Shown here one piece after another: positions 1 through 6,265 of a stretch of 9,137 nt of DNA. Origin of the DNA: JAVBNJ01 sp031551625 (GTDB lineage: Bacteria > Bacteroidota > Bacteroidia > Bacteroidales > UBA932); NCBI GenBank assembly GCA_031551625.1, contig JAVBNJ010000003.1, positions 1 to 9,137 on the forward strand, read 5' to 3'. Position numbers and translations under genes: made by a program. The notes under the pieces are model-generated. The model did not search any database. It was not told where the DNA came from and saw nothing but the letters and a program-made list of their open reading frames with translations. Position 1 is the first letter of the stretch. Each line of letters opens with the position of its first letter.

Positions 1-434
1 AGTTTGAGTACGTGCTCGTTTTTCAAACCTATGCCTGCAATATTTTTCCCATCAACTTCTATAATGCGGTCGCCTGCGCGGATACCCACCGATTCCGAAG
101 GACCACCGGCAATGGGCGCAGCCACGGTGAGCGTGTCGTGCAAGATGGAGAATTCGATACCTACGCCTTCAAAGTTGCCTTCGAGTGGCTCGTTGGCAGC
201 TTTCACATCGGCAGCGCTCAGGTAGGTCGAGTGCGGGTCGAGGTTAGAGAGGGTGTTGGTAATAGCTTTATCTGTGAGCTTGGTAATATTCGCTGTATCG
301 ACATAGTATGAATCAATGTACATGAGCAGGCGGGCATACTTACTGTAGGCTTCCAGTACTTCGGGGCTTATCTTTTGTGCTTGCGCGGCCGTAATGGCAA
401 ACAGTGCAATACATAAACAGGCAATTTTTTTCAT
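1..434 (-). CDS. S41-family C-terminal processing peptidase, N-terminal part (cut by window edge)
   Basis: Reading from the ATG at 434 toward position 1 gives 144 residues before the window ends, with no stop. Residues 1-20 are a signal peptide (MKK, hydrophobic stretch, AQAQ), so the enzyme is exported. Residues about 22-85 are the helical N-terminal region of tail-specific proteases, including the family motif LDPHSTY at 65-71. From about residue 87 a PDZ domain begins (GNFEGVGIEF, then GIRAGDRIIEVDGK at 117-130). The Ser/Lys catalytic domain would lie beyond the left edge and is not seen. Known role of the family: processive cleavage of periplasmic proteins, with PDZ recognising C-terminal residues. 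A TAnnTTTG promoter lies a few bases upstream, so the gene probably has its own promoter. The family call is firm; the particular member and substrate are unknown. Confidence 0.9.
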   Translation of the reverse strand, partial: MKKIACLCIALFAITAAQAQKISPEVLEAYSKYARLLMYIDSYYVDTANITKLTDKAITNTLSNLDPHSTYLSAADVKAANEPLEGNFEGVGIEFSILHDTLTVAAPIAGGPSESVGIRAGDRIIEVDGKNIAGIGLKNEHVLK

Positions 435-454
435 TATGCTAAATTTTAAGGATG

Positions 455-489
455 CAAAGCTACAATTTTTTTGTTTCTTTACCTAAAAA
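455..489 (-). promoter_or_regulatory. Bacteroidota-type promoter for the S41 peptidase gene
   Basis: On the minus strand TTTTTAG (489-483) is followed after 20 bases by TAGCTTTG (462-455), matching the Bacteroidota -33/-7 consensus. The predicted transcript start is near 449, giving a leader of about 15 bases before the ATG at 434. Confidence 0.6.
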
Positions 490-546
490 CGTACTTTTGC
501 AACTTTAGTACTTTCTTAGAAACTTGAGAATTTTCACACGGAGGAA

Positions 547-584
547 CGAGGCGCAAGCAAAAGCGTGGTACGTAGTTCGCCTCG
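547..584. repeat. GC-rich inverted repeat in the gap between the S41 and ATPase genes
   Basis: CGAGGCG (547-553) is exactly complementary to CGCCTCG (578-584) with a 24-base loop. It lies just downstream of the ATPase stop codon on the minus strand, but no T-run follows on either strand, so it is a poor intrinsic terminator. A plus-strand promoter-like pair (TTTG 470-473, 18 bases, TACTTTTG 492-499) points into it. It could be an RNA hairpin, a dispersed repeat or chance. Confidence 0.4.
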
Positions 585-635
585 GTACGGTTTCTCAGCA
601 CCTCTTTCAAGGCATTAAAACAATGGATCACGTTT

Positions 636-1832
636 TTAATACAGCAATCCAAACAGCCACAACGGAATTTTGTTGCCGAAGCCAACTTCGGTTTCTGCGG
701 CTGCTATGTACGAGTTTTTTACATTTTTAATTTGCTTAAATGTCTTGCTGCTGCCGCCTACTTCAAAGACATAGTTATTGTCGATCGTAAAGTCGCCTTG
801 CTTGGCCGTCCCCACCGCGTGTTTAGCGGCGCGCAACTGGTTGGCAAAAAAGGTTTCACGCATGCAGCCGGTGTCTACGGCATTGCCGCGCAAAGTATGC
901 AACAGGTTGGTGTTATCCATATACACCTTGTCGGGCTTGCTCATGGCGCCCATGCTCTTGCCCGGCGCATTCACATTGGCAATCAGCCCGGCCTTGTCAA
1001 GCAAGTCGAAATACTTTACCAGCGCGGCGCGGTGCGTGTCTACATCGCTGCACAGTGTGGCAATGTTGGGCGTGAAAGGCACCATGCCCGAAATAATTAC
1101 CAGCAGTTTTTTTATCTTCAAAATCGAAGGATATTCGATAGGCTCCACAGCCGGCAAGTCTACATCAAGCACCGTGTTTATTACATGTTGCAGCCGTGTG
1201 TAGTAGGTACGCAGGTTTTCGCGGAAAAAAGGATAGTAGCCATACTCAAGGTAATGCTTGAACTCCGGCAGTATCTTTATTTTGGCGGTAATTTCTTGCG
1301 CTATGTTTACATGGTTTTTAATAATGTCTTTCAACGTGAGCGTGGGCACGGTTAGCTTTCCATTGAGCTGCAAGAACTCGCGAAACGACAAGCCTGCCAG
1401 TTGGTAGTCAATCATGCGGCGCGAGAGGTCTACTTTCGATTTATATATTTGCAGCATCGACAAGCCGGTAAACACTATGTTCAAATCGGGATAGCTGTCA
1501 TAGATATTTTTTATTTCGATAGCCCAAGTAGGGTAGCGGTGCACCTCGTCGATAAACAGGTGGGTGCCTCCATAGGCGTAAAACCTGTCGGCCAAGTCAA
1601 GCAACCTGTTTGAAGTAAAATAAATATTGTCGAGGCTCACGTATAGCGCCTTGTTGGTGTCGGCAAATGTTTTTTTTATATGCTGCAACAGCATGGTTGT
1701 TTTGCCGGTGCCGCGAGGCCCAACTACCGCAATCAGCCGGTCGCTCCAGTCAATACCATCGTAGGCATACCGCACAAATTTGTCAGTTGTAGCTCGCAAT
1801 AATCTGTGATAATTGTTAGTTATAAATTCCAT
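636..1832 (-). CDS. AAA-family ATPase with DUF4143-type C-terminal domain
   Basis: A 398-residue protein. The Walker A motif is GPRGTGKT at 38-45, Walker B is HLFIDE at 91-96, a sensor-like FTGLS lies at 121-125, and SRRM at 137-140 may hold the arginine finger. The C-terminal third resembles DUF4143: GDFTI then FEVGGSSK (346-363), an arrangement of D, E and K like a PD-(D/E)xK nuclease fold, and the family ending IPLWLFGLLY. Family members are common in Bacteroidota, often as isolated accessory genes, and their cellular role is not established. There is no signal peptide, so it is cytoplasmic. It stands alone between housekeeping genes, and its upstream region is extremely AT-rich with palindromes, which fits a horizontally acquired cassette or local autoregulation. 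The family call is secure; nuclease activity is only a suggestion. Confidence 0.88.
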   Translation of the reverse strand: MEFITNNYHRLLRATTDKFVRYAYDGIDWSDRLIAVVGPRGTGKTTMLLQHIKKTFADTNKALYVSLDNIYFTSNRLLDLADRFYAYGGTHLFIDEVHRYPTWAIEIKNIYDSYPDLNIVFTGLSMLQIYKSKVDLSRRMIDYQLAGLSFREFLQLNGKLTVPTLTLKDIIKNHVNIAQEITAKIKILPEFKHYLEYGYYPFFRENLRTYYTRLQHVINTVLDVDLPAVEPIEYPSILKIKKLLVIISGMVPFTPNIATLCSDVDTHRAALVKYFDLLDKAGLIANVNAPGKSMGAMSKPDKVYMDNTNLLHTLRGNAVDTGCMRETFFANQLRAAKHAVGTAKQGDFTIDNNYVFEVGGSSKTFKQIKNVKNSYIAAAETEVGFGNKIPLWLFGLLY

Positions 1833-1863
1833 TTTTAGTATATTTTACTATCTAAATCTATTA

Positions 1864-1871
1864 CAAAGATA
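1864..1871 (-). promoter_or_regulatory. Possible -7 element for the ATPase gene
   Basis: On the minus strand TATCTTTG (1871-1864) matches TAnnTTTG. No good TTTG is seen at the expected -33 position (about 1891-1894), so the promoter would be weak or activator-dependent. The start would lie near 1858, giving about 26 bases of leader. A small dyad, TAGTA (1836-1840) and TACTA (1846-1850), sits between this box and the ATG. Confidence 0.4.
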
Positions 1872-1914
1872 TAAAATTTATTCTATATAACTATTATATT
1901 TTTATAAAAAATAG

Positions 1915-1962
1915 TAGTTATAACTAATGAATTTATATAAAAAGTGTTAGTTATAACTAACA
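1915..1962. repeat. Two copies of a TAGTTATAACTA palindrome
   Basis: The 18-base stretch 1945-1962 (TGTTAGTTATAACTAACA) is a perfect palindrome, flanked by an A-run on the left and a T-run on the right. A second, 12-base copy (TAGTTATAACTA) lies at 1915-1926. Half copies occur at 1812-1822, inside the ATPase start, and at 1991-1998. Two readings fit: binding sites for a dimeric regulator of the ATPase gene, or, for the longer copy, a bidirectional intrinsic terminator closing the ygiQ transcript. Confidence 0.55.
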
Positions 1963-1974
1963 TTTTTTAAAATT

Positions 1975-2016
1975 AAATAGCTTATAATAAGTTAGTTAAT
2001 TTTTTAATAGCTATTT
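1975..2016 (-). terminator. Possible terminator hairpin after ygiQ
   Basis: AAATAGCT (1975-1982) pairs with AGCTATTT (2009-2016), starting right after the ygiQ stop codon on the minus strand, and the following bases are T-rich (AATTTT). The stem is AT-rich and the loop long (26 bases), so this is a weak call. The palindrome at 1945-1962 is the alternative terminator. Confidence 0.35.
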
Positions 2017-2018
2017 TG

Positions 2019-3743
2019 TTATTTTTTGAAGAAATACTCTTTTTGCCGTAATTTTTCATTACGGTTTTTTGCTACATACACTTTTTTCAATGTTGTAGGG
2101 TCGATGCCGGTATAGAAAATGGCCGAGGCATGCGTCATGGGTGTGGGAGTGAAGTCTTGCACCTGCTCGGGTTGCAGGCGCAGGTGGTGCAACTTTTGGG
2201 CAAGTTGCTGCATGTTGCGTTCGGTGCAGCCCGGGTGGCTCGAAATAAAGTAGGGCACTAATTGCAGTCGCAGTTCTTCGCGGCGGTTTTGCCCATCGAA
2301 CAACTCTTTCAGCTTTTCAAACAACACGAACGATGGTTTGCGCATCACTTGCAGTACATGCGGTTCGGTATGCTCCGGCGCCACTTTCAGCCGTCCCGAC
2401 ACATGGTGTCGCAGCACGGTTTTAAAATAATCGGCCGACGTTTGATCAAAAAATCCCTTTTCGTCCAAGAACAAATCGTAGCGGATGCCGCTGCCCACAA
2501 AGGCTTTCTTGATGGCGGGCAGGTTGCGGATTTGTTTGTATATGTTCAACAAACGGCTGTGGTTGGTGTCCAAGTTTTTGCAAATGGCGGGGAAGATACA
2601 TGAGTTGCGCGAGCAGCGTTCGCATACACGCTCGTCTTTCCCTTGCATGCCGTACATGTTGGCCGACGGGCCGCCCACGTCGCTCAGGTAGCCTTTGAAA
2701 CCGGGTAATTGCGCAATGTGCTCAATCTCGCGCAGGATTGATTGTTCGGAGCGTGTGGCAATAAACCGCCCCTGGTGCGCTGCAATGGTACAGAAACTGC
2801 AACCGCCAAAACACCCGCGGTGAATGTTCACCGAATGTTTAATCATTTCGTAGGCCGGAATGTGCTTGCCGCTGTAGCGCGGGTGTGGCAGGCGCGTGTA
2901 AGGCAAATCGAACGAGGCGTTCATCTCTGCCTCGGTGGGCGTGGGGTAGGGAGGGTTAACTACAATTGACAATTGACGATTGACGATTGACGATTGAAAT
3001 GGTTCCACTAAAACTTTAGCACTGCATTTTTGGTTGGCTTCGTGTTCAATGATAGCAAAGTTTTCGGCAAATTTTTGTTTGCTGGCTTTGCATTCTTCAA
3101 AAGAGTGTAGCATTAAGCCCCCTTCGGGGGAGTAGGGGGCTATGTAAGCCGTTTGTTTTACAGCCCTTATCGCTTCTACCTTTTCACCGCTTGCCAACCT
3201 TTGCGCAATCTCGCGAATAGGACGCTCTCCCATACCGTAAACCAGTAAGTTGGCACCGCTCTCGGCCAATACCGAGGGTTTCAGCGAATCGCTCCAATAG
3301 TCGTAATGCGTGAATCGCCGCAGCGAAGCCTCTATGCCGCCAATAACGACGGGTACTTCAGGGAACAGTTGTTTCAGAATTTTGGTGTAAACTGTAACTG
3401 CATAATCGGGACGCATGCCTGCTTTCTCCTCGGGCGTGTAGGCATCGTTGCTGCGTAGGCGCTTGTTGGCAGTGTAGTGGTTCACCATGCTGTCCATACT
3501 GCCGCTTGTCACGCCGAAGAACAACCGTGGTTGCCCGAGTTTTTTGAAATCACGCAAATCGTCGCGCCAATTGGGTTGCGGCACAATGGCTACACGATAG
3601 CCTTCCGCTTCGAGTGTGCGGCCAATTACCGCTACGCCAAACGACGGATGGTCTACATACGCATCGCCCGTAAAGAGAATCACATCGAGGTAGTCCCATC
3701 CCAATGTTTTCAACTCTTTCAGCGATGTCGGCAAGTGTGCCAT
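2019..3743 (-). CDS. ygiQ: YgiQ family radical SAM protein
   Basis: A 574-residue cytoplasmic protein. The N-terminal part (about 14-170) is the conserved YgiQ region, with FTGDAYVDHPSFG at 24-36 and IGGIEASLRR at 134-143. The radical SAM cluster motif CFGGCSFC supplies C311, C315 and C318, which bind the [4Fe-4S] cluster that cleaves S-adenosylmethionine. A second cysteine group (C374, C377, C382, C388) may bind another metal. VAPEHTE (454-460) and YFISSHPGC (498-506) are further family blocks. The substrate of YgiQ proteins is not known. The start (MAHLPTSL) lies 4 bases after the dehydrogenase stop, so the two are probably co-transcribed. Oddity: residues about 249-262 (FQSSIVNRQLSIVV) come from a 7-base tandem repeat at 2964-2998, read in frame between conserved regions. 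Confidence 0.95.
   Translation of the reverse strand: MAHLPTSLKELKTLGWDYLDVILFTGDAYVDHPSFGVAVIGRTLEAEGYRVAIVPQPNWRDDLRDFKKLGQPRLFFGVTSGSMDSMVNHYTANKRLRSNDAYTPEEKAGMRPDYAVTVYTKILKQLFPEVPVVIGGIEASLRRFTHYDYWSDSLKPSVLAESGANLLVYGMGERPIREIAQRLASGEKVEAIRAVKQTAYIAPYSPEGGLMLHSFEECKASKQKFAENFAIIEHEANQKCSAKVLVEPFQSSIVNRQLSIVVNPPYPTPTEAEMNASFDLPYTRLPHPRYSGKHIPAYEMIKHSVNIHRGCFGGCSFCTIAAHQGRFIATRSEQSILREIEHIAQLPGFKGYLSDVGGPSANMYGMQGKDERVCERCSRNSCIFPAICKNLDTNHSRLLNIYKQIRNLPAIKKAFVGSGIRYDLFLDEKGFFDQTSADYFKTVLRHHVSGRLKVAPEHTEPHVLQVMRKPSFVLFEKLKELFDGQNRREELRLQLVPYFISSHPGCTERNMQQLAQKLHHLRLQPEQVQDFTPTPMTHASAIFYTGIDPTTLKKVYVAKNRNEKLRQKEYFFKK
2964..2998. repeat. 7-base tandem repeat inside ygiQ
   Basis: Five consecutive heptamers: aattgac twice, gattgac twice, then gattgaa. 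Such attgac-type micro-repeats are familiar from non-coding DNA in Bacteroidota. Here the array is in frame, without a stop, on the minus strand and encodes QSSIVNRQLSIV. Confidence 0.85.
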
Positions 3744-3747
3744 TGTT

Positions 3748-4692
3748 TTATTCTCCGGTTGTTTTAAATACGTCGATATTTTTTGCCATCAACTCTACCA
3801 GGCGTTTGCGCGCTTCGATGCTGGCCCACGCAATATGTGGTGTAAGCACCAGTTTTTCCTTGTCGTTTATGCGACTAAACGGATGGTCGGAAGGCATCGG
3901 CTCTTGTTCGTATACGTCAGTAGCTGCGGCTGCCAGCAAGTTTTCATTCAGTGCACGTGTCAGTGCGGCTTCGTTCACAATGCCGCCACGCCCAAGGTTA
4001 AGCAAACAGGCCGTAGGTTTCATTAATTTCAGTTTCTCGAATGTGAGCAGGTTTTTTGTTTGCTCGTTGAGCGGTGCGTGGATAGATACCACGTCCGACG
4101 TGCCCAGCAGCTCATCCAGTTCCATACGCGGGTATTGCGATTGGTTGTTCTTTCCGGATGTCGAATAATAAACAACTTTCATACCAAAAGCCGTAGCAAT
4201 GGCTGCTACCTTTTGCCCGATGCTCCCCATTCCGATGATGCCCATTTGTTTGCCTTGCAGCTCGAAGTATGTTCGCCCAAGGTGTGTAAACAGGGCACTG
4301 CTGGTATACGCACCGCTTTTCACGTAGCGGTCGTAGTACGAAATGCTGCACACCATGTTCAGCAATAATGCAAATGTGAGCTGCACCACGCTGTCGGTCG
4401 AATAACCAGCCACATTTTTTACGGGAATATTTTTTTGTTTGGCATATTCCAAGTCGATATTATTCATGCCTGTGGCCGCCACACATATCAGTTTCAGGTG
4501 CGGTGCGGCATCTATCTCGTCGCGACTGAGCACTACTTTGTTTGTAATTACGCAATTGGCTTCGGCAATGCGTTTCCTCACTTCGCCTGCCAGCGTATTG
4601 CCATACACCTTCAGGTTTCCTTGCTGCTCAATGGGTGAGAGTGAAATATCCTTACCCAGTGTGTCGCCATCTAAAAAAACAATAGAGAACAT
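3748..4692 (-). CDS. NAD-dependent D-2-hydroxyacid dehydrogenase
   Basis: A 314-residue protein of the D-isomer 2-hydroxyacid dehydrogenase family, which oxidises or reduces D-2-hydroxyacids and 2-oxoacids with NAD(H). The Rossmann dinucleotide motif is GMGSIG at 154-159 (preceded by LQGKQMGII). The catalytic triad is visible at the usual spacing: R235 in LNLGRGGIVNE, E264 in YEQEP and H286 in TPHIAWAS. The N-terminal substrate part includes VAATGMNNID (71-80). Length and layout resemble glycerate dehydrogenase/hydroxypyruvate reductase-like members, but substrate cannot be read from sequence. There is no signal peptide. It is first in a unit with ygiQ, 4 bases apart. The upstream gap after the tRNA terminator is very AT-rich, and no convincing promoter was found there. 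Confidence 0.92.
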   Translation of the reverse strand: MFSIVFLDGDTLGKDISLSPIEQQGNLKVYGNTLAGEVRKRIAEANCVITNKVVLSRDEIDAAPHLKLICVAATGMNNIDLEYAKQKNIPVKNVAGYSTDSVVQLTFALLLNMVCSISYYDRYVKSGAYTSSALFTHLGRTYFELQGKQMGIIGMGSIGQKVAAIATAFGMKVVYYSTSGKNNQSQYPRMELDELLGTSDVVSIHAPLNEQTKNLLTFEKLKLMKPTACLLNLGRGGIVNEAALTRALNENLLAAAATDVYEQEPMPSDHPFSRINDKEKLVLTPHIAWASIEARKRLVELMAKNIDVFKTTGE

Positions 4693-4723
4693 ATAATATT
4701 ATATAATAATGTAGTTGTTGTAC

Positions 4724-4785
4724 AAAATAAAAAAACCTTGTTATCGTCATTGCGAGGTACGAAGCAATCTGCGACATCAAGGTTT
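4724..4785 (-). terminator. Intrinsic terminator of the tRNA-Leu transcript, with an embedded palindrome
   Basis: On the minus strand AAACCTTG (4785-4778) pairs with CAAGGTTT (4740-4733), and TTTTTTTATTTT follows directly. It starts about 10 bases after the 3' end of the distal tRNA-Leu. The loop is not simple: it holds a second nested dyad (see the repeat at 4745-4773). Confidence 0.75.
4745..4773. repeat. Dispersed-type palindromic repeat (CGTCATTGCGAGG...GAAGCAATCTGCG)
   Basis: ATTGC (4749-4753) pairs with GCAAT (4764-4768), and GTC (4746-4748) with GAC (4773-4775), around a GAGGTACGAA apex. From general knowledge, the phrase GTCATTGCGAGG-n-GAAGCAATC is a recurring interspersed repeat in many bacterial genomes. 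Copy number in this genome cannot be seen here. Confidence 0.6.
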
Positions 4786-4794
4786 ATGTTTTTG

Positions 4795-4878
4795 TGCCCG
4801 GAACAAGATTCGAACTTGCACACCGTAACCGGCGCTACCCCCTCAAAGTAGTGTGTCTACCAATTTCACCATCCGGGC
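4795..4878 (-). tRNA. tRNA-Leu (anticodon GAG)
   Basis: Acceptor GCCCGGA (4878-4872) pairs with TCCGGGC (4802-4796), with discriminator A at 4795. The D-arm carries AATTGGTAGAC, the anticodon stem-loop is CTACT-TTGAGGG-GGTAG with anticodon GAG, a long class II variable arm follows, and the T-arm reads AGTTC/GAATC-like. Length is 84 bases; CCA is not encoded. It is the distal gene of a tandem pair and is followed by a terminator. Confidence 0.95.
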
Positions 4879-4969
4879 AATTAAGATTCCAACATTTCAA
4901 GACTCAAAGATTTCAAAACTAATTGTGAAATTATTACATTATTTCGAAATCCTGAAATCTGTTTTCGTG

Positions 4970-5053
<84 letters not shown>

Positions 5054-5082
5054 AATACGTCAATTTTTCGTAAACAGGGCTG

Positions 5083-5114
5083 CAAAGGTAACGAAAATTT
5101 GTAAAATACAAAAA
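5083..5114 (-). promoter_or_regulatory. Bacteroidota promoter for the tRNA-Leu pair
   Basis: On the minus strand TTTTTG (5114-5109) is followed after 18 bases by TACCTTTG (5090-5083), a near-ideal -33/-7 pair. The start is predicted near 5077, 24 bases before the first tRNA. Confidence 0.8.
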
Positions 5115-5142
5115 CTCTTTTTTATTTTTCGATATTTTTTTG

Positions 5143-5150
5143 TAAATTTG
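5143..5150 (+). promoter_or_regulatory. Probable -7 element for the LEA-like lipoprotein operon
   Basis: TAAATTTG matches TAnnTTTG, 25 bases before the ATG at 5175. Only a T-run (about 5118-5124) sits at the -33 position, so the upstream element is weak. It is divergent from the tRNA promoter, about 30 bases away. Confidence 0.5.
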
Positions 5151-5174
5151 TAAGATATTTAGGTTTTTAGACGG

Positions 5175-5645
5175 ATGAGAAAATTTTATAATAGCGTGCT
5201 ATTGGTACTTTTAGTCGTATTTTTATCGGCTTGTACTACAAATTTTGACGAGGTGCGTGTCGAGGATTTCCGAGTGAATAACATGGCGATGGAAAGTCTT
5301 TCAAAAATAAATATTGATGCATCATTGAAGGTAAATAATCCGACGAAGAGCTTGCTCACATTGAAGGAAGCTGATTTTGATGTGTTGATGAACGGTACGG
5401 TAATAGCACACCTGCGCATGTTGGGTGAAACGGAGATACCCGCCAAATCGGCCGACTATCAAGCGGTGCCGATGGAATTGAAGGTTACGAATATGATTGC
5501 TTTGCTTACGAGTGGCATTGATCTGCAGAATATCAATATCGAAAAGTTTGTCGTCAACGGTTCGCTGAAAGTGAAGGCTGGCATGTGGAGCAAGACATTC
5601 CCCGTAGAGAATATGACATTGGAGCAATTGATGAAAAGCATGTAA
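5175..5645 (+). CDS. LEA14-like (LEA type 2) lipoprotein
   Basis: A 156-residue protein. Residues 1-19 are a lipoprotein signal peptide ending in the lipobox LSAC, with C20 the lipidated residue, so the mature protein is membrane-anchored on the outer side of the inner membrane. Residues about 27-145 look like a single LEA14/WHy-type beta-sandwich: VEDFRVNNMAMESLSKINIDASLKVNNP matches the family pattern of an alternating strand ending in the conserved NP (54-55), followed by ADFDVLMNG and AEIPAKS-like strands. Such proteins are common in Bacteroidota envelopes, and their function is unknown. It is the first gene of a two-gene operon; the SPOR protein begins 13 bases after its stop. The fold call rests on pattern only. 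Confidence 0.78.
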   Translation: MRKFYNSVLLVLLVVFLSACTTNFDEVRVEDFRVNNMAMESLSKINIDASLKVNNPTKSLLTLKEADFDVLMNGTVIAHLRMLGETEIPAKSADYQAVPMELKVTNMIALLTSGIDLQNINIEKFVVNGSLKVKAGMWSKTFPVENMTLEQLMKSM

Positions 5646-5653
5646 AGGAATTA

Positions 5654-5674
5654 GAATTATGAATTATGAATTAA
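5654..5674. repeat. gaattat heptamer repeat across the SPOR gene start codon
   Basis: Three heptamers: gaattat, gaattat, gaattaa. The start ATG (5659-5661) lies across the first junction. The second in-repeat ATG (5666) is out of frame. Confidence 0.8.
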
Positions 5675-6201
5675 GAAATAGGTTGCCTAAAACGTTAGTT
5701 TGTAGTTTACTGCTTGTAGTTTACTGCTTATTGCCTACTGACACAAGGGCACAAGAGCCGGATGTTTTTCAAACTATACAGGACGGTGGGCAGGTAACTA
5801 TTACACAAAACAAACAGATTGAGGATGCTATGCGTAGCAGCATTTACCGCAATGTATATAAAAAAAGTAAAGGTTACCGGGTACGCATATTTTTTGACAA
5901 TGGCAAAACGGCACGCGACCGTTCGACGGCTATAGCCACAGGGTTCAAGAAGAACTATCCCGATGTGGCGGTGTATCGTGTGTTCGAAGATTTGTATTTT
6001 AAAGTAGCAGTGGGCGATTTCCGTACGAAGACTGATGCGATGCGTTTTTTAAATGAAATAAGTAAGTCATACCCGTCTGCATTTATTATTACCGACCAAG
6101 TGAACCTGCGCCGTGGTGCGGGCTTTGTCGATGCCACAGAAGTGGTGATAGATACACCTGCCGACTCGACAGAAGTGGAGGTAAAAGAAGTGATCCAATA
6201 A
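5659..6201 (+). CDS. Exported SPOR-domain protein
   Basis: A 180-residue protein. Residues 1-31 form a signal peptide (hydrophobic VCSLLLVVYCLL, cleavage after TRA), placing it in the periplasm. Residues about 72-147 fit a SPOR domain (GYRVRIFFDN, then FKVAVGDFRTKTDAMRFLNEI), the roughly 70-residue fold known to bind denuded peptidoglycan, often at division sites. A short acidic C-terminal tail (TEVEVKEVIQ) follows. AAAGGAA at 5644-5650 lies 8 bases before the ATG, a proper Shine-Dalgarno site, which supports this start. The N-terminus is odd: codons 1-5 and the hydrophobic core are made of short tandem repeats (gaattat heptamers, and an exact 14-base duplication). It is probably co-transcribed with the LEA-like lipoprotein. 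Confidence 0.88.
   Translation: MNYELRNRLPKTLVCSLLLVVYCLLPTDTRAQEPDVFQTIQDGGQVTITQNKQIEDAMRSSIYRNVYKKSKGYRVRIFFDNGKTARDRSTAIATGFKKNYPDVAVYRVFEDLYFKVAVGDFRTKTDAMRFLNEISKSYPSAFIITDQVNLRRGAGFVDATEVVIDTPADSTEVEVKEVIQ
5701..5728. repeat. Exact 14-base tandem duplication in the SPOR signal peptide
   Basis: tgtagtttactgct occurs twice back to back. Because 14 is not a multiple of 3 the two copies are read in different frames, giving CSLLL and then VVYCLL, both hydrophobic. Confidence 0.9.
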
Positions 6202-6229
6202 ATTTTAATATTGCTTTAACAATTTTCTA

Positions 6230-6260
6230 TTTGGATATTAAAAATTAGTTGCTACTTTTG
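6230..6260 (+). promoter_or_regulatory. Strong Bacteroidota promoter driving the 6262-6625 leader
   Basis: TTTG (6230-6233), 19 bases, then TACTTTTG (6253-6260) is an excellent -33/-7 match. The -7 box sits in a dyad, TGCTAC-TTTT-GTAGCA (6250-6265). An AT-rich inverted repeat (ttttaatat 6203-6211, atattaaaa 6235-6243) overlaps the upstream element and could end the SPOR operon. The start is predicted near 6266, some 360 bases before the next long gene. Confidence 0.7.
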
Positions 6261-6265
6261 TAGCA

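Noticed and set aside
524..730. 68-residue plus-strand ORF after the promoter-like site
   Set aside because: It covers the hairpin region and the ATPase 3' end, matches no known family and has no ribosome binding site.
732..1355. 207-residue plus-strand ORF
   Set aside because: It is antisense to the well-supported ATPase gene, has no recognisable motif, and its composition is that of a shadow frame.
2964..2998. CRISPR or iteron array
   Set aside because: The units are only 7 bases with no spacers, and the stretch is inside a coding gene.
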